DNA from: Thermococcus sp. JdFR-02
Lineage (GTDB): Archaea; Methanobacteriota_B; Thermococci; Thermococcales; Thermococcaceae
Reading direction: 5' to 3'
DNA: 36,693 bases
NCBI GenBank assembly: GCA_002009975.1
Contig: MTLP01000038.1
Coordinates: 1 to 36,693 of the forward strand
In this document: positions 1-6,752 of the stretch, in pieces
Numbering within the stretch: position 1 is the stretch's first letter
Layout: each line of letters begins with the position of its first letter
Translations under genes and position numbers: made by a program
The notes under the pieces: model-generated
What the model saw: the letters and a program-made list of their open reading frames with translations, nothing else
What the model was told of the DNA's origin: nothing
Database searches by the model: none

Positions 1-1136
1 TTTAACGCTACCAAATCAATTTCCTCACTTTTATGCCACCACTTTCCAATCTTAACAAACCTAAAAGGCAGTCTCTTCGCTTTGTTAAACTCAACCAAAA
101 ACTGCTTTGCTATCTTTTCGAATACAAACCCCAAATACTGATTATACTCTTCTTCAAAGCCTTCAATATACCCAAACTCAAGGAGCTGAGAACGATTAGG
201 ATAAACAAAGCGGAACCAGAAGTGATAATAGTTGTCACTAAGGTAATAACGAGCATTTCTCCTCTTCTCCGGTTTTCTAATTGGGTGTTTTTCTTCGATT
301 ATGTGGAGAATTTGAAGGTTGCTCAAATATTGAGAGACAGTTGAACTTGGTAGTCCTGTAAATGAAACTATCTCTCCGAATTTAGTCTTTCCAAAGGCTA
401 TTGCTTTAAGTATTTGGAAATACCTTGCTGGTTCTCTGAGCTCTGTCTTGAGTAAAAACTCAGCCTCATCAAAAAGCGGTTTGTTTGGTTGAAAAACTTC
501 TTCAAGATTTTCCCCGACATTGAATCTAAATTGAACTTCCTTTATATAGGCTGGAATTCCATCTGTTATGCCATAAATTTTCACAAGCTCCTCCCAGCTC
601 TTCTCTGGGAAAAATTCTTTTAGATAAAAGAATTTTAAGGGTTCAAGCTTTATTGAGAGAGTTCTCCTTCCGTAGAGGGGACTCTTGTAATCGAGAACAT
701 GACTTTCTATGAGACTTATTGACGAACCTGTCAAAACAAGCTTGAGTTTTGAATCGATACTATCCCAAATTTTCTGAAATTTCGAAATAATTGCTCTGTT
801 TGATTTAATCAGGTTTGGGAACTCATCAATTATGATCACTATATCTTCCTTGGAGAGGATTTCAAAGAGTTCTTCCCATGTTAACTCAGCCTTAGCTATG
901 AGAGGGTTCTCCAGAGCATAACTTACTAGTTTTCTAAAAGTTTTTAGGTTTTCTTCCTCAAGTGTTTCTTCAGCAAAGAAATAAATATGCCTTTTATTCT
1001 TGACTGATTCTTTCACAAGAGCAGTCTTTCCAATCCTCCTCCTGCCATAAATCACTATGAGCTCTTTTCTATCATTCGAGTATACTTTCTCCAATGCTTC
1101 GAGCTCAGATTTCCGATTAATAAATTGTTCATACAT
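1..1136 (-). CDS. Archaeal AAA-type ATPase with DUF234-like C-terminus, 3' end cut by the window
   Basis: The minus frame is open from ATG at 1136 to the window edge, about 378 residues visible, so the C-terminus is missing. Near the N-terminus it has a Walker A motif (GRRRIGKTALV, about residues 31-41) and later a Walker B (IIIDEFPNL, about residues 98-106). A winged-helix stretch follows (TGLPSSTVSQYLSNL), and the last visible residues, EEIDLVAL, look like the start of the PD-(D/E)XK-type DUF234 domain. This order is that of the Arch_ATPase (PF01637) plus DUF234 (PF03008) family, which is abundant and expanded in Thermococcales; cellular roles are poorly known. It lies outside the attachment site, so I take it as host chromosome. 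Its own promoter is just upstream, and no integrated-element gene is transcribed with it. Confidence 0.85.
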   Translation of the reverse strand, partial: MYEQFINRKSELEALEKVYSNDRKELIVIYGRRRIGKTALVKESVKNKRHIYFFAEETLEEENLKTFRKLVSYALENPLIAKAELTWEELFEILSKEDIVIIIDEFPNLIKSNRAIISKFQKIWDSIDSKLKLVLTGSSISLIESHVLDYKSPLYGRRTLSIKLEPLKFFYLKEFFPEKSWEELVKIYGITDGIPAYIKEVQFRFNVGENLEEVFQPNKPLFDEAEFLLKTELREPARYFQILKAIAFGKTKFGEIVSFTGLPSSTVSQYLSNLQILHIIEEKHPIRKPEKRRNARYYLSDNYYHFWFRFVYPNRSQLLEFGYIEGFEEEYNQYLGFVFEKIAKQFLVEFNKAKRLPFRFVKIGKWWHKSEEIDLVAL

Positions 1137-1157
1137 AATTATGATAATCATGCGTGA

Positions 1158-1169
1158 ACTATTTAAGGT
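1158..1169 (-). promoter_or_regulatory. TATA box of the ATPase gene
   Basis: Read on the minus strand, CCTTAAATAGTT lies about 25 bp before the ATG at 1136, the usual archaeal TATA distance to a start site. The transcript would have little or no leader. Confidence 0.45.
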
Positions 1170-1238
1170 TTTTTATCTTTGGAACTTATCTGAAATGAGG
1201 AGTAACGAAATGTGATTTTTAAAAAGTTTAGTTAGAAG

Positions 1239-1250
1239 TGACATTTGTCA
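1239..1250. promoter_or_regulatory. 12-bp perfect palindrome in the flank beside the attachment site
   Basis: TGACATTTGTCA is a perfect dyad (TGACA-TT-TGTCA) in the 200-bp gap between the ATPase gene and the tRNA half. It could be a regulator site or chance; nothing else supports it. Confidence 0.2.
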
Positions 1251-1340
1251 TTTTAATTAGTTTACAACACTCAAAGATGTTATCTGAGAGAAAATGCATT
1301 CCGATAAAAGTACAAATGAGTTAGGTAAATACTTTTGATC

Positions 1341-1362
1341 AAACTTTTCTGGCGAAAAGTTT
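1341..1362 (-). terminator. Hairpin just 3' of the tRNA-Val half, likely tRNA trailer or terminator
   Basis: AAACTTTTC (1341-1349) and GAAAAGTTT (1354-1362) are perfectly complementary with a TGGC loop. The hairpin starts 5 bp past the CCA end of the minus-strand tRNA. It may mark the 3' end of tRNA transcripts, or belong to the recombination locus. It is not followed by a clean T-run on the minus strand, so a classical terminator is not certain. Confidence 0.4.
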
Positions 1363-2221
1363 GTTATGGTGGGCCCGCGGGGATTCGAACCCCGGACCTC
1401 CGCCGTGTCAAAAGTCTCTAAACGAGTGTTGGAGCAATTATAGAGCCCAATTTGTAGAAAGGCTCTCCACACGAGTAAGCAAACGCACAAGGAAAGACTA
1501 TTTGAGCGCTTTAGATAGATTCTTTGACAAGTATACAATAAAGTCAATTAAAGATTTGAGAAGGGCTATTGAAGCAGAAAATTACAATGAGAAGATTGTA
1601 AAAGGATTGAGGAATTTCATAAACTTCTTGGTAGATGAGCTTATCATTGATGAAGGAACAGCAGCATTACTCAAAAGGCCATTGAAATTCAAGAGAAGTA
1701 CACCAAGACAAGTATTTATAACTGAAACAGAGTTAAGGAAAGCATATTCTATACTGACAGAAAAATTTGGGGAAGAAGCAGAGATTCTCCTTAAGCTCTT
1801 GGTCTTTACAGGCTTAAGGCTGAGACATCTCATTAAAATGCTCAACAACTATGATCCTCAAAATCTCGTTGTCGTGAATGAAAAAGTTGCTCGTTACCCG
1901 ATGATTGCATACAGTAAAGGAACAAAAAAGGCATTTTGGGCTTACATGCCGGCTGACTTTGCCAAGGAACTCAAGAGAATGGACATCACATATTATATGG
2001 CTCAAACGAGGATTAATTACAAGCGTGTTTCATCATCAACAATTAGAAAGTGGTTCTCGAACTTCATGGCTCAAAACAAAGTCCCGATGGAGGTCATTGA
2101 CTTCATTCAAGGGCGCTCTCCTCGTTCAGTTTTAGAAAGACATTATTTAAACATGACGGTTTTGGCAGATGAAGCTTATTCTGGTGTTGTTGATGAGTTA
2201 AAGAAAGTTTTAGAAAAATAA
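1361..2221 (+). CDS. int: SSV-type tyrosine integrase, C-terminal part, int(C)
   Basis: The frame is open through the tRNA half; the first residues (MLWWARGDSNPGPPP) are just translated att DNA, and the TTG at 1361 is not a real start. The rest, about 265 residues, is a tyrosine recombinase. It has a core-binding helix domain (about residues 25-110), catalytic Arg in FTGLRLRHL (R153), basic residues around SKGTKK (185-190), Arg in TIRKWF (R229), and nucleophile Tyr in ERHYLNM (Y262). In SSV-type elements the att site lies inside int, so integration splits the gene; the N-terminal part should be at the right end of the element, outside this window. Expression needs excision to rebuild the gene. 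The split form is inferred from the att position. Confidence 0.85.
   Translation: MLWWARGDSNPGPPPCQKSLNECWSNYRAQFVERLSTRVSKRTRKDYLSALDRFFDKYTIKSIKDLRRAIEAENYNEKIVKGLRNFINFLVDELIIDEGTAALLKRPLKFKRSTPRQVFITETELRKAYSILTEKFGEEAEILLKLLVFTGLRLRHLIKMLNNYDPQNLVVVNEKVARYPMIAYSKGTKKAFWAYMPADFAKELKRMDITYYMAQTRINYKRVSSSTIRKWFSNFMAQNKVPMEVIDFIQGRSPRSVLERHYLNMTVLADEAYSGVVDELKKVLEK
1367..1410 (-). other. Attachment site: 3' half of a tRNA-Val(GAC) gene
   Basis: Read on the minus strand the segment runs from the anticodon loop TTGACAC through the 3' anticodon-stem strand GGCGG, variable loop AGGTC, T arm CGGGG-TTCGAAT-CCCCG, the acceptor strand CGGGCCC, discriminator A and encoded CCA. The anticodon in the loop is GAC (Val). 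The bases further 5' on the minus strand do not form the partner CCGCC, so only the 3' half is present. Archaeal SSV-type integrases typically recombine in tRNA genes from the anticodon loop to the 3' end. The half-tRNA is therefore the left att copy; the complete gene should lie at the other end of the element. Confidence 0.85.
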
Positions 2222-2236
2222 AGGGGGTGGTCGAGG

Positions 2237-2443
2237 TTGGCGCAAAGAGTTAGTGAGAAAGGGGTTATTGTGAGGGGTATTTCTACCGATGTGGACACTG
2301 AAATGATGGCAAAGATCCTTGCAATCGTGAAGAGATCTTCAAAAGCTCAAGTTTACAGAGAAGCAGTAGCAAAACTTTTTAGAGAAGAATTTGGGAATAA
2401 ACCTATACAGCAAGTAATTAAAGAGTTAGGGGTTGAAATATGA
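2237..2443 (+). CDS. Small basic protein, possible DNA-binding
   Basis: 68 residues, start TTG at 2237 chosen because a strong ribosome site (GGGGGTGG, 2223-2230) is 6 bp upstream and no ATG fits. The middle (EMMAKILAIVKRSSKAQVYREAVAKLF) reads as two helices of a ribbon-helix-helix-like fold preceded by a short strand (KGVIVRGIS). It is 15 bp after int and overlaps the next gene by 4 bp. A role in int control or excision would fit the place, but I do not recognise a family. Confidence 0.6.
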   Translation: MAQRVSEKGVIVRGISTDVDTEMMAKILAIVKRSSKAQVYREAVAKLFREEFGNKPIQQVIKELGVEI

Positions 2444-3930
2444 AAAGAGTAAAAGTCGAGTTACTTTGGCTTTTATTCATTGCATTTATTGTTAATTTTA
2501 CAGTTATCTATGGGCGAAAAATGCCTGTTGGAGCAAATGGTGGGGATACAATAATTCACATGGCAATGATTAGGGGAATTTACCTTGGTAGGAATATGTT
2601 TCTAGATCAACACTATAATGTTCCACCAAACTGGTACTCTTTTCTTTATCATTCTTTGATAGCTCTCTTAGCAAAACTCACTCATGCCTCAATTTGGACT
2701 CTCATGATCTGGACTCCCTTATTTTTTGCATTGCTTATGGTCTTTGCATGGTATAAGCTCGGAGAAGAGTTGGATGGAAGGTACGGAGGAATTCTGTTGG
2801 GTTCATTATCTTTTTTGGCCCTTAAATCACAACTTTTTCCCAATCCTAAAGCTTTAATCCCAATTTTCTTGCCCTTCTTTTACCTAATGACCTTAAAATA
2901 TCAAAAAACAAAGGGTTATAGATATGTCATTTTCTCAGGAGTTTTATTGTCAGCAATGCTTTGGACCCATTACAATGCAATATTCTCACTTATTGGAGCT
3001 TTAGGATTCTACGCTTTCCTGAAACTTCGGGAGGATAAAAATTACTTGTTAATCGCTCTAATTGGAGGAATGTTGTTTTTACCCTTTGTTTTGAACATTG
3101 TGATTCATGTTGAACCTGGAGCAACTATGGGTGTTGAGGATGTAAGGCATTATTGGGAATGGGATAATATCTGGAGCCGGCTCAGGAGTATAATTCCAGC
3201 CTACTGGCTACTTCCTCTATGGATATTGGGTTTATGGACAATATACAAACGAAAGAACAAGTTTGATGAGTTTATCCTCACAATTATTTTAGGTATCTGG
3301 ATAATGAGAGTAATTCCAGAGTATTTGAGTTATTTTGGAATTAAAGTGTTTTCAACAAGATTTGTGATACCACTTCATTACACTTATTTGATTGTCTATT
3401 TCTTTGGATTAGAATATATTGTGAGTAGGATTACATTGAAAAGGATATTAACCTACTCAGTTGCATTGATGCTTGTAGTTTATGGTTCATTAAGCTTTGT
3501 AGAGTATAATTACAATTGTTTTAGCTCTAAATACACATATAAAAACTTTGAGGACCTAGCAGGTAACTATACTAGGGGCATTGTAAAAGCCTCTGAATGG
3601 ATTCGTGAGAACGCTAAAAGGGATGACTACCTAATTGGGCATCCTTACACTTTAGAATGGATTGCAGGCTTCACGGGAAGGCCTGTTGTTGCTGTATCCT
3701 ATGGGCATGGAAACCCATTTCTGAATATGAAACAAAGAAGAGAAGATATTAGGGAGTTTTTCACAAATCCAAGGAAAAGAGCAGAAATTATCAAAAAATA
3801 TGGGATTAAATATGTTATTTTAGGCCCATTTGCTGAGAAGGAGTATAACATTACAGTTGAAGATTTTGGCGATGATTTTAGAGTTGTATTTCACCGATGG
3901 AAGTTTTATATCCTGGAGGTGGAAAAATGA
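2440..3930 (+). CDS. GT-C-type membrane glycosyltransferase
   Basis: 496 residues with about 10-12 hydrophobic segments from residue 8 to about 365 and a soluble C-terminal domain. The first external loop carries an acidic-His motif (GGDTIIH, D36-H40), as in lipid-phosphosugar-dependent GT-C enzymes of the PMT/ArnT/oligosaccharyltransferase group. The C-terminal domain (WIRENAKRDDYLIGHPYTLEW and later KKYGIKYVILG) resembles archaeal multi-span glycosyltransferases annotated only as membrane proteins. It probably moves a sugar from a dolichol carrier onto a lipid or surface protein at the outer face. It overlaps both neighbours by a few bases (ATGA junctions), so it is cotranslated with the small transporter behind it. 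Substrate unknown. Confidence 0.7.
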   Translation: MKRVKVELLWLLFIAFIVNFTVIYGRKMPVGANGGDTIIHMAMIRGIYLGRNMFLDQHYNVPPNWYSFLYHSLIALLAKLTHASIWTLMIWTPLFFALLMVFAWYKLGEELDGRYGGILLGSLSFLALKSQLFPNPKALIPIFLPFFYLMTLKYQKTKGYRYVIFSGVLLSAMLWTHYNAIFSLIGALGFYAFLKLREDKNYLLIALIGGMLFLPFVLNIVIHVEPGATMGVEDVRHYWEWDNIWSRLRSIIPAYWLLPLWILGLWTIYKRKNKFDEFILTIILGIWIMRVIPEYLSYFGIKVFSTRFVIPLHYTYLIVYFFGLEYIVSRITLKRILTYSVALMLVVYGSLSFVEYNYNCFSSKYTYKNFEDLAGNYTRGIVKASEWIRENAKRDDYLIGHPYTLEWIAGFTGRPVVAVSYGHGNPFLNMKQRREDIREFFTNPRKRAEIIKKYGIKYVILGPFAEKEYNITVEDFGDDFRVVFHRWKFYILEVEK

Positions 3931-4304
3931 GAACCCTTCCATATTTGATTTTGGGAGCGTGTATTTTACTTGGAGGAACAACACAGATACTCTTTAAGCT
4001 TGGCATGAATTCTGTTGGGACTTTAGACTCTGCTGAAAGAATTCTTTCATTAAAAACTGTTGAACTCGTGTTATCAAACAAATACATACTCTTGGGACTA
4101 GTGCTGTATGGCATATCATCAGTGCTTTGGCTCGTTGGGCTCTCAATGCTTGATGTCAGTTTGATGTATCCATTACTGAGCCTTGCTTATTTTGTCACCA
4201 CTATTTTGGCGTTTTTTATTCTTAATGAACCTGTAAGAACAAGCAGGTGGATTGGAGTGATACTGATTATCATTGGAAGTATTTTAGTAGGGCTGAACAA
4301 GTGA
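3927..4304 (+). CDS. EamA/SMR-like small membrane transporter, possible lipid-sugar flippase
   Basis: 125 residues with four transmembrane helices, the size and pattern of EmrE/ArnE-like half-transporters. Helix 1 carries GGTTQILFKLGM, matching the small multidrug resistance family pattern, and helix 4 ends IGVILIIIGSILVGLNK, a typical EamA/SMR close. Start ATG 3927 has the ribosome site GGAGGTGG and overlaps the stop of the glycosyltransferase (ATGA). A GT-C enzyme directly followed by an SMR-like protein mirrors bacterial ArnT with ArnE/F, where the small proteins flip the lipid-linked sugar. By analogy this pair may load and use a lipid-linked sugar; that is inference. Confidence 0.65.
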   Translation: MRTLPYLILGACILLGGTTQILFKLGMNSVGTLDSAERILSLKTVELVLSNKYILLGLVLYGISSVLWLVGLSMLDVSLMYPLLSLAYFVTTILAFFILNEPVRTSRWIGVILIIIGSILVGLNK

Positions 4305-4307
4305 TTC

Positions 4308-4343
4308 GCTAAATCTTAGCTAACTTTTAGCTAAATCTTAGCT
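4308..4343. repeat. Two direct copies of a palindromic 14-mer, operator-like
   Basis: GCTAAATCTTAGCT occurs at 4308-4321 and 4330-4343. Each copy contains the dyad GCTAA-ATC-TTAGC. The repeat period is 22 bp, two helical turns, so bound dimers would face the same side. The copies lie directly after the transporter gene and just before a TATA-like GCTTAAATGA (4351-4360) that would serve the gene at 4430. Confidence 0.5.
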
Positions 4344-4350
4344 GATACGG

Positions 4351-4360
4351 GCTTAAATGA
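4351..4360 (+). promoter_or_regulatory. Putative TATA box for the surface-protein operon
   Basis: GCTTAAATGA lies about 70 bp before the ATG at 4430, giving a predicted leader of around 45 bases. Placed just after the paired palindromes. Weak match, context-based. Confidence 0.3.
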
Positions 4361-4429
4361 GTTCTTCTAACTTTTCTTAGGCTATCTTACGATAAATGGA
4401 ATCAGGAACAACGTTGTGGAGATGGTAGC

Positions 4430-4564
4430 ATGGAGTTGCTGAAAGAGGATATTGTTTCTCTTCAGGAGAAGCTCAAGCGGATCAAGAAACGCATTACTGA
4501 GCTTAGACGGGAAGAAGCAAGGCTTTTGAGGCAGATAAAGCAGTCAGGGGTGAAAAGTGCATGA
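4430..4564 (+). CDS. 44-residue coiled-coil micro-protein
   Basis: ATG at 4430 opens a 44-codon frame ending TGA 4562-4564, preceded by GGAGATGG. The product is almost wholly a charged helix (LQEKLKRIKKRITELRREEA) with leucine/isoleucine heptad spacing, so a coiled coil. Its stop overlaps the start of the next gene (ATGA), a sign of real translation coupling. It is the first gene of the long membrane/secreted protein run. Function unknown; a small scaffold or assembly protein would fit. Confidence 0.6.
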   Translation: MELLKEDIVSLQEKLKRIKKRITELRREEARLLRQIKQSGVKSA

Positions 4565-4920
4565 AATCAAAAAGCATTGTTCAATTAGTCCTCTTTGTGT
4601 TAATAGCAGTATTCTTCGGCTATGTTGCTTGGGACAGTATAACGAAGGAAGCAGTATTTTTTGGAGCAATTGGTGGGCTCATCATGCATTGGGCCCTGAC
4701 AAACAAGGGCAATAAAAACGTGATTTACTTCAAACCCTTCACAGCGGGATGGAGAGTGCTAATCTACGATATGCTGTTGTTGACATGGCTCATAACTCTT
4801 TATCAGAGTGCTGGAAACTTCAGTGCTTTTCTGAGCTCTTTGGCTGCTTTGAACGAAAAGACTGCTCTTTTGGTTGCAATTTTAGCTGGCATAATCACTG
4901 ACTATGCTGTGGGAGGGTGA
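4561..4920 (+). CDS. Small integral membrane protein (about four helices)
   Basis: 119 residues. Hydrophobic stretches near residues 8-24, 30-48, 66-84 and 96-116. Only short loops, no recognisable motif. The ribosome site GGGGTGA lies 8 bp upstream, and the start overlaps the stop of the micro-protein. It is cotranscribed with the secreted-protein genes behind it. Confidence 0.65.
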   Translation: MKSKSIVQLVLFVLIAVFFGYVAWDSITKEAVFFGAIGGLIMHWALTNKGNKNVIYFKPFTAGWRVLIYDMLLLTWLITLYQSAGNFSAFLSSLAALNEKTALLVAILAGIITDYAVGG

Positions 4921-4924
4921 GAAG

Positions 4925-6748
4925 ATGAAAAGAGTGTTAAGCGTTTTGTTAGGTTTGCTAGTGCTGTTTGGAGGTTTAGTAAATGCTTTGGTGCAGGATG
5001 ATGTCAATAAATTCACTTTAGTGTATGAAACGGATAGCGATAATGATGCAAGTGGTTCGGTGACTTGGGATAGCGTAAAAAGTGCGGTAGCGTTTTCTTG
5101 GAGTGATAGTGGTGGCAATTATGTTTCCTATGCAATATACATGTACAATGAGACATTTAGTTCTACAAAGTTGAGATTTAATGTGTTCGCTTCTGGTGGG
5201 AATGGCACTTATACGGGCGTTTCGGTTGGGGTTATTGTAACAACAACAAGCGGTATTAAGTATGGGTTGCAGTATAAGTCATCAAACAAGTATGGTGGAA
5301 TTCCTACTTCATTAGCTGACCAAAGTTATGACATTATAACTTTGGATAATGCATATAATGGTTGGGTTGAGTTGATAATAGATGTTGTTCAAGAGTTGCA
5401 AAATCAAGGAGTTTCAATAACAGAAAGCGATATCTTAAGCGTTCAGGCTTTTGTTTCACTTTCAGCTTATTCAAGTAGTGTTAATTTATATGTACAGGAC
5501 ATAAGTCCAGCTTATTATAGTGTTACTTTTAACTTAAAAGACGCTTTGACGGGTCAATCTCTTACTGGTGTAACAGTAAAGGAAGGAAACACTACTTTGG
5601 GCACGATTGATGACGGTGGGAGCTTAGAACTAACAAAGGACACTCACACACTCACTTTTGAAAAAACGGGCTATTGGAGCGTTCAAAAGACGATTGACGT
5701 TCAAAGCGATATGAGCGTTACCGTTGAAATGTACCCTGACACCGCTGCTTTCAAGTTCTTTAATTTTCCAAGTAACATTCAAATCTATGAGAACAGCATC
5801 TACGAGCTAACGTTCACATTAAGCCCGATTGATACAAGTGCAACTTATAACACTTACTTAAGCTTAAGCGGGCTTTCTGATGTTTTAGAAGTGAGGAAAG
5901 ATGGACAACTGATTTCTCCAGAGGGAGGAAAATACTATTTGGGAGATATTGGTGGAGATACTCAAGTTAGCATTAAGTTCAAAGCAACAACAGTTGGAAC
6001 TAAGGCATTCTCGATAACTTTGACTTCAAATGATGCCATAATGAGTAAAACATACACCACAAGCAAACAAGTACCTTATGAGGTTGTTCCTCTACCATTC
6101 AGCATTCAGCTTCCGGACTGGACGGTTGGTGAAAATTCCCTTAGAATTGCAGAGAATAGCGGCCAAAACATGGTATTAACTCTTAGTCTCAAAGATTCTG
6201 AAGGAAACGAAGTCTGGAGTGATTCCTATAGCTTTGGACCTTATGAGTCTCATGAATTCACAGTCAACATTCCAAAAGAGGGTGTTTACACTCTTGAGAT
6301 TCAGTTTTCTGGAACTACAGCAGTTTTTGACATAAATGTTAATCCTCCAATTCAATTACTCACAGAGAGCATTACAGTTGGAAAAGGCGATGTTGGAGCA
6401 ATTCAACTGCTTGTTAAGAATCCTTCAAGCCTTACAAAATACTATGAGGTAGTTTTGACTGGAGGATTCATTGAGGGAAACATTACCAAGGCAATTGCTA
6501 TTGCTCCAGCAAGTGAGAAAACTGTTGAGATTGCTTTCCAAGTCCCAAAAGATGTGCAATTTGATGCTTATGATCTCCAGATTGAGATCTTAGAAGGAAA
6601 TGAAGTCCTGTTTAAGGGACTTGTCCATGTCATGATTGACAATTCTGGCTTCAGTCTGCCAATAGGCTCTGGAGGCTCAACACTTCCATTGGCTCTTGGT
6701 GCCTTGATCCTAATTGGTGGAGCCATTTATGTTCTGAGAAGGAGGTGA
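4925..6748 (+). CDS. Large secreted surface protein with C-terminal membrane anchor
   Basis: 607 residues from ATG 4925 (ribosome site GGGAGGGTGAG, 4912-4921). A signal peptide (residues 1-20) is followed by a beta-rich lectin-like region (about 25-200), a PEGA-like domain (about 205-270: LTGVTVKEGNTTLGTI then TLTFEKTGYWS), several further beta-sandwich repeats, and a C-terminal helix LPLALGALILIGGAIYVL with an RRR stop-transfer. This is the layout of archaeal surface adhesins or S-layer-associated proteins. It leads the set of exported proteins in this operon and could be a spike or host-adhesion protein of a particle, or a cell-surface adhesin. No enzyme motif is visible. Confidence 0.7.
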   Translation: MKRVLSVLLGLLVLFGGLVNALVQDDVNKFTLVYETDSDNDASGSVTWDSVKSAVAFSWSDSGGNYVSYAIYMYNETFSSTKLRFNVFASGGNGTYTGVSVGVIVTTTSGIKYGLQYKSSNKYGGIPTSLADQSYDIITLDNAYNGWVELIIDVVQELQNQGVSITESDILSVQAFVSLSAYSSSVNLYVQDISPAYYSVTFNLKDALTGQSLTGVTVKEGNTTLGTIDDGGSLELTKDTHTLTFEKTGYWSVQKTIDVQSDMSVTVEMYPDTAAFKFFNFPSNIQIYENSIYELTFTLSPIDTSATYNTYLSLSGLSDVLEVRKDGQLISPEGGKYYLGDIGGDTQVSIKFKATTVGTKAFSITLTSNDAIMSKTYTTSKQVPYEVVPLPFSIQLPDWTVGENSLRIAENSGQNMVLTLSLKDSEGNEVWSDSYSFGPYESHEFTVNIPKEGVYTLEIQFSGTTAVFDINVNPPIQLLTESITVGKGDVGAIQLLVKNPSSLTKYYEVVLTGGFIEGNITKAIAIAPASEKTVEIAFQVPKDVQFDAYDLQIEILEGNEVLFKGLVHVMIDNSGFSLPIGSGGSTLPLALGALILIGGAIYVLRRR

Positions 6749-6752
6749 GTTC

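Noticed and set aside
33-344. 103-aa plus-strand frame at the left edge
   Set aside because: It is antisense to the ATPase gene, which has clear Walker motifs and runs off the window edge.
1367-1410. A complete tRNA gene
   Set aside because: The 5' half (acceptor 5' strand, D arm, 5' anticodon stem) is absent; the bases next to it do not pair.
1361-1420. N-terminus MLWWARGDSNPGPPP as a real integrase start
   Set aside because: These residues are translation of the tRNA 3' half. The natural N-terminus lies on the other side of the split.
1257-1547. 96-aa minus-strand frame over the att site
   Set aside because: Overlaps the tRNA half and the integrase in antisense; its residues over the tRNA are the usual translated-tRNA artefact.
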